Assembly (NCBI RefSeq): GCF_001905125.1 | Contig: NZ_LWLE01000011.1 | Span: forward strand, 1-64,000 | From: Streptomyces sp. TSRI0281 | GTDB lineage: Bacteria > Actinomycetota > Actinomycetes > Streptomycetales > Streptomycetaceae | DNA length: 64,000 nt | Direction: 5' to 3' | Part shown: piece after piece, positions 1 to 7,839 of the stretch | How positions within the stretch are numbered: position 1 is the first letter of the stretch | Layout of the letters: each line of letters starts with the position of its first letter | Translations under genes and position numbers: made by a program | The notes under the pieces: generated by a model | What the model saw: the letters and a program-made list of their open reading frames with translations, nothing else | What the model was told of the DNA's origin: nothing | Databases searched by the model: none

Positions 1-112
1 CGAGGTGGGTCAGTTTTGATCCGCTGTCAGAGGGTCACGATTCACCCGTCGCCGACACCCCGGAGCGAGGGCACCGAGCTACTGAGGTTGAACTCGTGTT
101 GTCGCCCTGCCG

Positions 113-281
113 TCAGGCGGGTCTGATGGTCAGGCCGGTTTCGGTGAGGCAGCCGTCGATGAGGTGACTGCGGTATTGGATGGGGCGTAGGCCGTGTCGG
201 ATGCGGCGGACGAGGTGCTCTGGCGTGCTGAAGGCGACGTTGGAGAGCCTGCCGCGCCGTAGGAGTGACCAGATGCCTCGG
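113..281 (-). pseudogene. IS630-family transposase, 3' remnant
   Basis: Only the C-terminal ~55 codons survive. The minus-strand frame reads GIWSLLRRG, then NVAFSTPEHLV and IQYRSHLIDGCL, and ends in TGA at 113-115. This is the tail that follows the third catalytic residue in actinobacterial IS630 DDE transposases (family knowledge). The D, D and E residues are all absent, so it is inactive. It joins an IS110-like fragment without spacer at about 281. Confidence 0.6.
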
Positions 282-383
282 GACCAGGAGGACGGCCTTG
301 AGCTCGTTCATCGCCTGGGTGCGCGCCTTGACGGCCGATTCCTTGGCCAGTCCCTTGCTTGGCTCCGTAGCAGATGTTGGCAC
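282..383 (-). pseudogene. IS110-family transposase fragment
   Basis: A short minus-strand stretch reads ESAVKARTQAMNELKAVLL, which resembles the linker helix between the DEDD and Ser domains of IS110 transposases. Nothing else of the gene remains upstream or downstream, and the frame runs straight into the IS630 remnant. It looks like debris from one insertion landing in, or recombining with, another. The assignment rests on about 24 residues. Confidence 0.4.
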
Positions 384-414
384 TGACGCAACGGGCGAGA
401 TCGGAAGAGCTCAC

Positions 415-792
415 TCAGCAGGAAGCGGTTACATTGCCGCAGTAGATCCAGCCGTAGAAGGTGTGGGGCGTGCCGTTGCCGACGACGTACTGGACGTAAT
501 ACCAACGGTTGCCGGAACTGTTGTAGGCGTAGTGGCTCCAGCGCACGGTTTCGCCGGTGCCCGGCCGCCATACCTCGGCACATCCGGCCGCGTAGCACTC
601 CCTGATCGGGCCATTGTTCAATGTGGTGGTTGGGGTCCACGTGGCAGCAGAGACCTCACGGATTTCGGGGCCAAGGTTGCTCTTGCCGGCTGCTGCGGAC
701 GCGACAGGAGCCGTGGCGGTGAACATCATGGCCAGCGTGGCCGCGCCTATAGCACCTGCAGTGATCTTTTCTAGAGCCGTACGGAAGCGCAT
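415..792 (-). CDS. Small secreted protein, 125 aa
   Basis: The start at 792 is chosen because AAGGAG lies just upstream and a classical signal peptide follows: basic MRFRTALEK, a hydrophobic core and AxA-type cleavage near residues 34-36. The frame is open further upstream but without signal or RBS. The mature part is about 90 residues, rich in Trp and Tyr (WYYVQYVV, TFYGWIYCG), with paired cysteines (ECYAAGC; C near GNVTASC) that suggest two disulfides. The aromatic beta-strand pattern is SH3-like in feel, but no family is recognised. It probably acts outside the cell. It is monocistronic, flanked by IS debris. Confidence 0.75.
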   Translation of the reverse strand: MRFRTALEKITAGAIGAATLAMMFTATAPVASAAAGKSNLGPEIREVSAATWTPTTTLNNGPIRECYAAGCAEVWRPGTGETVRWSHYAYNSSGNRWYYVQYVVGNGTPHTFYGWIYCGNVTASC

Positions 793-1208
793 GGGTGCTC
801 CTTCGGTTCGTTCCGTCGTGGACAGCGTCATATTGAAGCCGCGGGCGGTGGCGCGTCTTGTACAAACGCGAACCCGGTCTCCCATACGTGCCTGGCATCT
901 ATTGCCGCCCCGCGCTCCGGTGCGCCGTACGCTTTGGCCGGCCGCCTTGTGCTTGGTGGCAGTGCTGGCCGTCCGGAAGTACTGGGTGCCGGTCCCGGTG
1001 ATGACCGCACTGTGCTGGGCCCGTAGCGAGGACGGTGCGGTGCTGTGCGTCTGGCCCGGACAGGACGTCGCCAGCCACTGGCCGGACCTCGCAACCGCTG
1101 GCATGCGCGCTCTTCCCCCGGGCCCGATCCCGGGCAGGGAAGCCGTCGCCCGGGACGATGGGAGATCGATACCAGCGCGGTGCAGCCCGCGCTTCTTCCC
1201 GCGACTGT
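793..1208. other. Intergenic, no gene seen
   Basis: This 416-base stretch separates the secreted-protein start from the 3' end of the AraC-type gene. Frames here lack ribosome sites and read as shadows. It should hold the promoter of the secreted protein, but no clear -10/-35 pair was found. Confidence 0.4.
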
Positions 1209-1985
1209 TCAGCGCGCGAAGAAATCCCTGAAGCAGCTGTCGTTGTCAGAAGTGTCTGTCGTTGCGGATTGGGCGGTGATGCTGCGCAGCTGCCTGGGGG
1301 TGTAGCCGGAAAGGGAATGGAAGTCCCGGTTCATGTGTGCTTGGTCGTAGTAGCCGGTCATGGTGGCGAGTTCGGCCAGGGACCGGTATTCCGTGGCAGG
1401 CACCGTGAGTGCGTGCTGGAACCGGAGGATCCGGGAGAGCGTCTGCGGCGGTACACCGATGTGCTCTCGGAAGAGGGCCTGGATGCGGCGCCTGCCTCGT
1501 CCTGTGGCTGTGACCAGTTCACTCATGGACATGTTGCCGTCATGGGTGAGCAGCAGGTGCCATGCCTCGGTCATGAGCGGTGATGGGGGCGGGCGTTCGG
1601 CGCAGCGGTTCATGAGGCTGTTGTCGATGATGGCCCAGCGCCCAGGCCAGTCCTGGGCAGCTGCGAGCCGTTCAGTGATTCTCTCGGTCCAGCCGGTGCC
1701 CATGACGTGATCGGGGTGAACCCTTGTTTCCGCGAGGTGGTGCAGAGGTACCCCCAGACAGCGATGCGCGCCGAGGGAAGTGAAGTCGACTTCGATCGCG
1801 TGCCCGGGCCCTGGGTAGCCGGCCAGCACAGGGACGGTTTGCACACCCGCGATCAGTGAGGGCCATTGGCCCAGAGGTGCATCGTTGCCGGGGCTGTCAC
1901 GCAGGTGGAGAGGGGTGCCCCACCCCAGGAGCAACGTTACCGATCCTGCGGGCAGGCTGGTCCTCGCGGGTCTTGCCCCGGCCAT
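1209..1985 (-). CDS. AraC-family transcriptional regulator
   Basis: The C-terminal ~100 residues are a two-helix-turn-helix AraC domain: MSELVTATGRGRRRIQALF, then LAELATMTGYYDQAHMNRDF and SGYTPRQLR. The N-terminal ~130 residues are a ligand-binding domain of the kind seen in many Streptomyces regulators. The start is uncertain. The ATG at 1985 is used, but family-like residues (KYRGYR) lie just upstream, the frame is open to about 2192, and no good RBS is visible at any candidate. Some 5' sequence may be lost or the start may be non-ATG. Ligand and targets are unknown, and no divergent partner gene is adjacent. Confidence 0.75.
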   Translation of the reverse strand: MAGARPARTSLPAGSVTLLLGWGTPLHLRDSPGNDAPLGQWPSLIAGVQTVPVLAGYPGPGHAIEVDFTSLGAHRCLGVPLHHLAETRVHPDHVMGTGWTERITERLAAAQDWPGRWAIIDNSLMNRCAERPPPSPLMTEAWHLLLTHDGNMSMSELVTATGRGRRRIQALFREHIGVPPQTLSRILRFQHALTVPATEYRSLAELATMTGYYDQAHMNRDFHSLSGYTPRQLRSITAQSATTDTSDNDSCFRDFFAR

Positions 1986-2274
1986 CCGGTAGCCACGGTA
2001 TTTGATGACCTGCTTCCGCAACTCCGCCGAGGGGCGGCCGTGAACTCTTTCGCCTTGATCAGGGCGTTCCACGGCGGCGCCCCCCTTCTTTGCCGCCCGC
2101 GGAAGGCCGAGTGCGCCTTTGTCCAAGACTCTGCCCCCTGACGCGCAGTCTGGATGAACTGTCCCGTCATGGTGAAGACGACAACCGGACAATCGGGCGG
2201 ATACGCATTCAGCCTCTACCCGTGCCAGCCACCTGACGGTTCAATGGAGGTCGAAGCATAGGATCGGGGGCGCG

Positions 2275-2460
2275 ATGCTGGCCGAGGAGTTCGGTTACCG
2301 AGTTTCATCGCAACTTGCTCGGGTCATGACTCCTGAGCTCATCGGCAGGGCCGACGAAGAGCTTGAACGGGTGAATTCCGCTCACAGAAAGTCTGCTGAA
2401 TTCGGGAAAAATGCCCTCTGGATATGCGGAATCGCAGCGCTACTGAACTTGATTGGGTGA
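2275..2460 (+). CDS. Possible 61-aa protein with C-terminal membrane helix
   Basis: ATG at 2275 follows a G-rich RBS-like stretch (GGGGGCGCG). The product is mixed-charge (RADEELERV) and ends in a hydrophobic segment (LWICGIAALLNLIG). Base composition is lower in GC than the neighbours. The stop lies about 40 bases from the IS3 end, so the gene could be an intact mini-protein or a stub truncated by an earlier event. No family is recognised. Confidence 0.35.
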   Translation: MLAEEFGYRVSSQLARVMTPELIGRADEELERVNSAHRKSAEFGKNALWICGIAALLNLIG

Positions 2461-2531
2461 TGTCGGCCTGATCGTGTCAGCTGGTCAGGGTCAGGCCGGT
2501 GCGGGCCTTGACCCCGAATCCTGGACACGGA

Positions 2532-3433
2532 TTATGCGGCTGGTGCCAGCGTAGTTGGCGCGAGGTGGAAGGCGTTCTCGAAGGCAATTGGTGATCGTTG
2601 TCCGAGGCGGGAGTGTCGGCGTCGGGTGTTGTAGCGGTGGAGCCGTCTGAAGGCGTCGAGTCGGGCCTCGCGCTCGTTTGGCCAGCTCTTTCGCCCTTGC
2701 AGGGTCTCGCGTTTAAAGATCGCGTTGAAGGCTCGGCGAGTGCGTTGTCCGCGCTGGACCCGACCGTGCTCATGCTTCGTCGAACCCCTGCTGACCTGCA
2801 GGCTCGGGCGAAGGCTCTGCTCGTGTACTGGGCTCCGTGGTCGGTGTGCATGATCGATCCGGCGAGGCTGCCACGGGTGCGGACTGCCGCCGCGAGGGCG
2901 TCGGTGACGAGGTCCGCGCGCATGTGGTCGGCGATCGCCCAGCCGGCCAGACGGCGCGAGGCGAGGCCGTGGACGGTCGCCAGGTAGCAGAACTTCCCCC
3001 CGTCGAGGGGCAGGTAGGTGATGTCGCCGGCGTACTTCGTGTTCGGGACCGTGGCGGTGAAGTCGCGGCCGATCAGGTCCGGCGCCTTGGCCGCTGCCGG
3101 ATCGGGGACGGTCGTGCGGTGCCGGCTGCGCAACCGGACTCCCTCGATCCCGGACGCCCGCATGATCCTGGCGACCCGTTTGTGGTTGACCGCCTCACCG
3201 CTCGTCTCGCGGAGCCCGGCGGTGATTCTCGGGGCTCCGTAGGTGCCGTCCGATTCCTGGTGCACGGCCCGTATCCGGGAGGCCGGCTTCGCGTCGGCCG
3301 CCTGCCGGGCGGCCCGGTCCGCGGCTGTCCGGCGCCAGTAGCAGAAGCACGAGCGGCTGACGCCGAGGATGCTGCACAGCCGCTTCACGCCGTAACGGCG
3401 CTGATGGTCGGCGACGCACTGGAAGCGGTTCAC
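2532..3433 (-). pseudogene. IS3-family transposase orfB, frameshifted
   Basis: The frame has the HTH_21 region (QRRYGVKRLCSILGVSRS), then an rve DDE core with Asp in AGDITYLPL, Asp in HTDHGAQY and Glu in NALAE. Immediately after that Glu one base is missing near 2731, and the sense frame continues in another register (FNAIFKRETLQGRKSW, then LHRYNTRRRHSRLGQ) to TAA at 2532-2534. It starts with GTG overlapping the orfA stop, the usual coupling in this family. All three catalytic residues precede the break, but the C-terminal part is scrambled. Confidence 0.85.
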
Positions 3434-3735
3434 CAGCGCGTCTCCCCGGCGAAATACTTCGCCGCTTTCCGCAGGATCTCGCGTTCCTCCTCGAGCTCGC
3501 GGACCTTCTTCCGCAGAGCCGCGTTCTCCGCCTCCAACGGGGCCGGCGGTTGGGCCGGTTCCTGCGTGCGGCGCCCTCGTGGACCACTCGCTCCAGCCGC
3601 CCGGACCCAGTTCCGCAGCGTCTCCGGATTGATCCCCGGATCGGCGGCGACCGACCTGATCGTCGCTTCGGGCCGCGACTCGTACAGCGCGACCGCGTCC
3701 GCCTTGAACTGCGGCGGGTAGTTCTTCATGACCAC
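3430..3735 (-). CDS. IS3-family transposase orfA
   Basis: This 101-residue DNA-binding subunit begins MKNYPPQFKADAVALYES and has a helix-turn-helix (TIRSVAADPGINPETLRNWV), followed by the leucine-zipper-like coiled coil ENAALRKKVRELEEEREIL typical of orfA. In the family it binds the terminal repeats and is fused to orfB by programmed -1 frameshifting. Here orfB also has its own overlapping GTG. This frame looks intact. Confidence 0.85.
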   Translation of the reverse strand: MVMKNYPPQFKADAVALYESRPEATIRSVAADPGINPETLRNWVRAAGASGPRGRRTQEPAQPPAPLEAENAALRKKVRELEEEREILRKAAKYFAGETRW

Positions 3736-3801
3736 GAGATGTCCGTCCTCAGATCCTCAGGATCCAGTGTCTCGTGTGTCCAACATCAGGGGTCAAGGCC
3801 C

Positions 3802-4137
3802 GTCATACAGAGCTCCTCCCAGGGCGGCACATAAATGGCCGCCGTCCCGGGTGCGGCACGGCGGCAGCTCATGATCCCGTCGGGCGGCGGGGTACTCCAA
3901 TGGGTTTCAGCCGGGCAAAGCGCTGACCGTACAGCCCATGCCCATCTGGGTGAACGTGACGAGCTGACGGCATAGCAATCGCCCCTGTCTCGCGAGACAC
4001 CCGGATCGCGAAGAACGCCTCCACGTTCACGTCGTGCCCCGCCAGATCGGGGCGACGGCCTGCCCCTGCCCTGGACTCCCCGCAGTTCCTCAACGACAAC
4101 GCCGACGAGAAGGGCGCCGCCCTTCAGCTCAGACAAT
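3802..4137. other. Degraded sequence beside the IS element
   Basis: No convincing gene. A minus-strand frame at 3869-4099 reads protein-like (VEAFFAIRVSRETGAI, ARHVHPDGHGLYG) and may be the relic of an unidentified gene, but it has no RBS and no family was recognised. Confidence 0.3.
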
Positions 4138-4362
4138 GTGCCGCTGAGGCTGCCGCCATCCCTGGACGGGCTCGTGCTTCACCTTGTCGGCATCGCCCGC
4201 GGCCATGAGCATGTGGTGATGTCGAACGAGCTGAACGCACTCTGGCTCTTTCCGACACAATGGCCCGGGAAGCCGCTGGCCGGCGGCCGAGCGGTGGGCC
4301 GCAGGAGCCATCAAAGCCGCCTACACAGCCGAGGCAGCTCGTCGATCATGCGAGCCGGATGA
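4138..4362 (+). pseudogene. Tyrosine recombinase (integrase) fragment
   Basis: The plus frame reads LRLPPSLDGLVLHLV, RGHEHVV, then LWLFPTQWPGKPL and VGRR. In order and spacing this resembles the central catalytic-domain part of Streptomyces phage-type integrases (…LDGLV…RGH…WLFPG..PG.P…). The catalytic Arg/His/Tyr regions are missing and the frame ends at 4362. A fragment that would follow it in an intact protein occurs at 6920-7068 on the other strand. The family call comes from remembered consensus only. Confidence 0.45.
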
Positions 4363-4424
4363 CGGCCGAGAAGCGCGCACTCCGCTGACCCGTCGAGCGG
4401 GCCAGGGAGATGTTGGTGGCCGCC

Positions 4425-4934
4425 TCAGTTCTGGATCAGGCCGACGACCGGGACGGGTGCGACGTGGCCGGTTGCCGGAACGGTCTGCGCCAGGGCGAGG
4501 CCGATGTCGACCAGCGATGATCGGCGGAGGCGTGCGACCTCGGGGACGGGAGTCCAGACCGACTCGACGGTTTCGCCGTTCGGTTCAGGACGGAGTTGGC
4601 CGCCAGTGATACGGACCTGGTAGAAGATGCCGACATTCTGGTGCTCGATTCCCGCACGCGCGACGGCCGCGGGAATCACTCTTGAGTCCACGCCCAGCAG
4701 GCGTTCGACCGCTGCGTCGCAGCCGGTCTCCTCGGCAACCTCCCGGATCACCGCGTCGAAAGGATCCTCGGCGTGCTCGACTCTGCCGCCCGGAAGAGTC
4801 CAGTTTCCTGACACGTGATGGGCGAGTAGCACCCGCCCGTCCTCGATGCACACGGCGTACGCCGCCAGCCGGAAACTTCCCCGCTTCGGCTCGCCTGCGA
4901 TCGGCTCGACTGCACCGTCCATCTCTTGGCTCAT
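4425..4934 (-). CDS. Nudix hydrolase
   Basis: 169 residues with a complete Nudix box: Gly-Gly at GGRVEH, then REVAEETGCD, which supplies the metal-binding REUXEE core. Nudix enzymes cleave nucleoside diphosphates linked to another moiety; the substrate cannot be told from sequence. An N-terminal strand region (SFRLAAYAVCIEDGRVLL) and a C-terminal substrate-facing part (VESVWTPVPEVARL) are typical. Start at 4934 (MSQEMDG). It stands alone between an integrase fragment and an empty stretch, so it is probably monocistronic. Confidence 0.88.
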   Translation of the reverse strand: MSQEMDGAVEPIAGEPKRGSFRLAAYAVCIEDGRVLLAHHVSGNWTLPGGRVEHAEDPFDAVIREVAEETGCDAAVERLLGVDSRVIPAAVARAGIEHQNVGIFYQVRITGGQLRPEPNGETVESVWTPVPEVARLRRSSLVDIGLALAQTVPATGHVAPVPVVGLIQN

Positions 4935-5462
4935 TGGGTCATCCTGGCCTACGTCAACTGGTCATTCGCCACCGGAATACCAGTGCCCGCAAGGGGACGG
5001 CGATCGTCTTCAGGGTGCCCATACGTTCTCAGCTGCTCCGAGCCAGGAGCTGTTCCGCAGCCTCGCACACCCGAACGTACCGACATTCGTCAAAAAAAGC
5101 GGGCAAGTCCGGCTCCATCGAGCACGCCGCCGTCGTCCGCAAGGCCGGCGGCGAGGGCACCGAGCCCCGTCCAGGACACGCGGGGCGGGGCCGCGCTCAG
5201 GGAAAATGACCCAGCGGCTCACCGCGCGATCGGGGTCGCCGCCGGAACCGGACTCCAGACCCACTACGCCACCCGCACTTTTGACCCGCAGAGAGAAACG
5301 CACGAAGCCCTTCCGTACGGACAGCCCGCTGCCCGCCCGCACGACAATCCCCCGCTACTCGTAACCCGGTCCACGGGAAGTTACGGAACGGCCGATCTTT
5401 CTCACTCCGACGCGAGCTGCTTGTGTGTACGAGGCCTGGTACGGGCGTTGGCCCGGCTCGGG
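4935..5462. other. Intergenic, no gene seen
   Basis: 528 bases between the Nudix start and the end of the TPR-like gene. All frames look like random high-GC readings. An A-run near 5093-5099 is notable only for its composition. Confidence 0.35.
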
Positions 5463-6746
5463 CTAGTGGGCCTCCCCCAGGCAACTCAAGGCTTGGCGGA
5501 AGTCATCGAGGGCAGGCCCGAACTCGCGGGTGGCCGTGTGGAAGGTCGATCGGTCGATCAGGATCCTGGCCAGTGTTCGTGTTCCCTCTGCCGGGTCGTA
5601 CTGAGACAGCCGGCGGGCCAGGCTCACTCCCTCGTCGAACAGGGAGTGCACCTGCTCCGCGAACAGATGGGTGCGTTTCTCCCAGTGGACGGCGGAGCGG
5701 ATGGTGAGGACGCGATGCAGGCGGACCAGCTCGGCCAGGTGCTGGTCCGGATCCTCGGCGGCTTGCGGAGCCAGGGCGTCCACCTCTTCGCGGAGGGCAT
5801 GACGGCTGTCGAAGTACCGCCGCTTGGCATCGGGCGACCACTGCGTGGGCGCCGCACCCGAAGGCGGACGCGGTCCGTCGTACGCGGGCCGATCGCTTTC
5901 GGCACCGGAGAAGGTCAGCAGCACCGTCCAGTACGACGTCTGGTAGCCACTCCAGGATTTCCGTTCACCGGTATCGGCCAGCTCCGTCAGCAGGGCGAGT
6001 GCCTCTTGCCGCGCGAGGGCCGCCTGCTCGCCCCGGCCGTGGGTGTCGAGCATCTGCGCGTACCCGATGAGCGAGTAGAGATGGCAGGCCATCGGGCCGC
6101 GGTCGTTCGCGGCTTCGGCCGCTTCCATGCCGACGAGTGTCTCGAACGCGGCGAGTGCTTCGCCGGACCGGCCGGCGTCGTGGAGAGCGGCGATCCAGTC
6201 CAGGAGTGACCAGGCGAGAGCCCCACTGCTGGGCCCGTTGGGCAGGATTGCCGCGACCAGCTCGGTCATGGCATCGGCAGCCTCGGCATACCGGCCTTCG
6301 TCGGAAAGTCCGGCAGCCCACTCATGCAGCCCTTTGACCACGGAGGTTCCGGACAGTTCGGCCTGTGCACGGCCGATGGCGAGCATCTCGGCGCGCAGGG
6401 CGAGTCCTTCGGCGCGTCGACCCAGGCTGTACAGCTCTCTCTGGCACGTGTTGAGGGCCCCGTACAGCACATCCGCACGGACAGGTTCGGCCGGATCGAT
6501 GGACCGCGCCGCGGCCACCGCCTCCTCGTGCAGCGCGAGGCAGGCCGGATGCTTTTTGCCGGAGCTGCTGTCGTAGCTCAGACGTTGCAGCGCCTTGGCC
6601 AGGAGCGGCAGGTACGAGGCGGGGCTGACCTGAGCGAGTACCCGGTAGGCATCGACTTCTTCGCGCGGCGTGCGGCGTCCCGACGCGAGAAGCACATTCC
6701 GCGCTCGCACGATGTCGTCCTGATCGACTTTCCCCGAGTGATTCAT
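5463..6746 (-). CDS. Helical-repeat (TPR-like) protein, 427 aa
   Basis: Almost entirely alpha-helical repeats rich in Ala, Leu and Glu, with TPR-like spacing (LALHEEAVAAARSIDP; GRSGEALAAFETLVGM; HGRGEQAALARQEALALL; EFGPALDDFRQALSCLG). There is no signal peptide or DNA-binding domain. The start at 6746 (MNHSGKVDQDDIVRARNVL) is preferred over one 12 codons upstream because the upstream residues look unstructured; no strong RBS is visible. The fold suggests a cytoplasmic scaffold or sensor. Related helical proteins in Streptomyces often accompany NTPase or regulatory partners, but none is adjacent here. Confidence 0.75.
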   Translation of the reverse strand: MNHSGKVDQDDIVRARNVLLASGRRTPREEVDAYRVLAQVSPASYLPLLAKALQRLSYDSSSGKKHPACLALHEEAVAAARSIDPAEPVRADVLYGALNTCQRELYSLGRRAEGLALRAEMLAIGRAQAELSGTSVVKGLHEWAAGLSDEGRYAEAADAMTELVAAILPNGPSSGALAWSLLDWIAALHDAGRSGEALAAFETLVGMEAAEAANDRGPMACHLYSLIGYAQMLDTHGRGEQAALARQEALALLTELADTGERKSWSGYQTSYWTVLLTFSGAESDRPAYDGPRPPSGAAPTQWSPDAKRRYFDSRHALREEVDALAPQAAEDPDQHLAELVRLHRVLTIRSAVHWEKRTHLFAEQVHSLFDEGVSLARRLSQYDPAEGTRTLARILIDRSTFHTATREFGPALDDFRQALSCLGEAH

Positions 6747-6919
6747 AACGGAGATTCTGAGTGCCCGGAGAGGGCCGAACAAGGCGGGTCAGCTGTGCCG
6801 TTCCTCCTACGAAAACAGCCTCTGACCTGTCATGATGGGTGTGACATCACTTCGCCGGGGTGTACTGGTGAACCGGCCCATCAGTTCTCGCCGAGTTCAC
6901 CCCGTGCCACCTCTGTCGC

Positions 6920-7068
6920 GTATCCCGGTCGGCTGTTGCCCGACTCTTGGGACCAGAGCGGGCGGTGCTGATCCGTATGCCGAGAAGGCCGCTGAGGACG
7001 ACAGCCGGGAGTTCACCGGCGAGCTCCATGAGTGCGGTGCTGCTGCGTCCGATGTGAGCCTGACGGAA
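6920..7068 (-). pseudogene. Tyrosine recombinase fragment
   Basis: The minus-strand frame reads RSSTALMELAGELPAVVLSGLLGIRIS, close to the segment in Streptomyces integrases that carries the RxTAL…LAGELPA..LA.LLGI pattern just before the C-terminus. It starts right beside the TetR stop and degenerates toward 6920. Together with the fragment at 4138 it suggests a broken integrative element around the TPR-like gene. Confidence 0.5.
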
Positions 7069-7072
7069 AGGT

Positions 7073-7738
7073 TCAGGCGCGCGGCAGCACGCCCAGGAGC
7101 GCCGAGGTGAAGGAGACCCGCAGTGCGTCACGCAGCTCCAGGTGGAGCACGCCGAGGGCGGGCTCGTCCGCGTAGGCGGCAACGAGGCTGGGTGGCGGCG
7201 GGACGTACGCCGACAGGGCACCCGCCGAGACCAGGCTCATCAGGCAGAACGTCTGCGCTCCGTCGCCGAGTTCGGGCACGTGGCGGCGCACGAGCTCGAC
7301 CATGGCCGCGAGCCGCGTGAGGGCGGAACGCTTGTGCCGCTTGACCACCTCGACCGAGACGTTGTGCTCAAGGACTCCGCCCTGCGCGCCGAAGAGGTCG
7401 CACAGCACCACCCGGTCTGCCAGTGACCGGCTGAGGACCTCGGCCAGCTGGCCTGCCCGCACTTCCGGTGCCGCAGGCGCCTCGATGTCCGCGGCCAGCT
7501 CGCCCGCCAACTCCGCGAGCCAGCTCTCCAGAGAAACGTCCAGCAGTTCGAGCAGCACCGCCTCGCGCGACTCGAAATACCGCAGGACGTTCGACTTGGC
7601 CAGGCCCACCCGCCGGCTGAGTTCGTTGAGGCTCACCTCGGCCACGGTCATCTCGTCGAGCATCGCCGCCGCCGTGTCCAGGATCGCCCGGCGACGGATC
7701 TCCCGCTGCTCCGCGCTTCGCGCCCGCTGGAATGTCAC
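7073..7738 (-). CDS. TetR-family repressor
   Basis: 221 residues. The N-terminal helix-turn-helix is canonical (ILDTAAAMLDEM, then LNELSRRVGLAKSNVLRYFESREAVLLELL). The rest is an all-helical ligand and dimer domain with a Pro-rich loop (YVPPPPSL). It is transcribed away from the SDR gene at 7840, and the 101-base gap holds two perfect palindromes, one inside the SDR promoter. It very likely represses both itself and the SDR, released by an unknown small molecule, probably the SDR substrate or a related compound. Confidence 0.92.
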   Translation of the reverse strand: MTFQRARSAEQREIRRRAILDTAAAMLDEMTVAEVSLNELSRRVGLAKSNVLRYFESREAVLLELLDVSLESWLAELAGELAADIEAPAAPEVRAGQLAEVLSRSLADRVVLCDLFGAQGGVLEHNVSVEVVKRHKRSALTRLAAMVELVRRHVPELGDGAQTFCLMSLVSAGALSAYVPPPPSLVAAYADEPALGVLHLELRDALRVSFTSALLGVLPRA

Positions 7739-7755
7739 GTCATCAGCCTATCTTA

Positions 7756-7792
7756 GAGACCGCCGGTCTCTTGACAGAAGACCGGCGGTCTT
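7756..7792. promoter_or_regulatory. Twin TetR operators
   Basis: Two perfect 15-base palindromes: GAGACCG-C-CGGTCTC at 7756-7770 and AAGACCG-G-CGGTCTT at 7778-7792. They share the core AGACCG-N-CGGTCT, with centres 22 bases apart. A decayed third copy (AGACCG-A-TGGTTT) is centred at 7818. The second palindrome fills the spacer of the SDR promoter, so binding would block RNA polymerase. Binding by the adjacent TetR is inferred from position. Confidence 0.8.
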
Positions 7793-7799
7793 TTACGTT
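7771..7799 (+). promoter_or_regulatory. Promoter of the SDR gene
   Basis: TTGACA at 7771-7776 and TACGTT at 7794-7799 are separated by 17 bases, a vegetative sigma-type arrangement. The spacer contains the second operator palindrome, and the gene starts 41 bases downstream at 7840. Confidence 0.7.
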
Positions 7800-7839
7800 G
7801 ATTCCCCTAACAGACCGATGGTTTCTTCAGGAGTGCGTC

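Larger units (their letters stand above)
2503..3801. mobile_element. IS3-family element, about 1.3 kb
   Basis: The two transposase frames on the minus strand are bracketed by near-matching inverted ends. The left end (from 2503 or 2509) reads GGGCCTTGACCCC then ends in TGGACA; the right end (to 3795 or 3801) reads TGTCCA, six variable bases, then GGGGTCAAGGCCC. The exact boundary is ambiguous because the match extends past the usual TGA terminus, and no target duplication was resolved. orfB carries a frameshift, so this copy is probably dead unless served in trans. Confidence 0.8.

Noticed and set aside
415..1104. Extended 229-codon version of the small secreted protein
   Set aside because: The extra 104 residues precede the signal peptide and lack an RBS; the ATG at 792 has AAGGAG.
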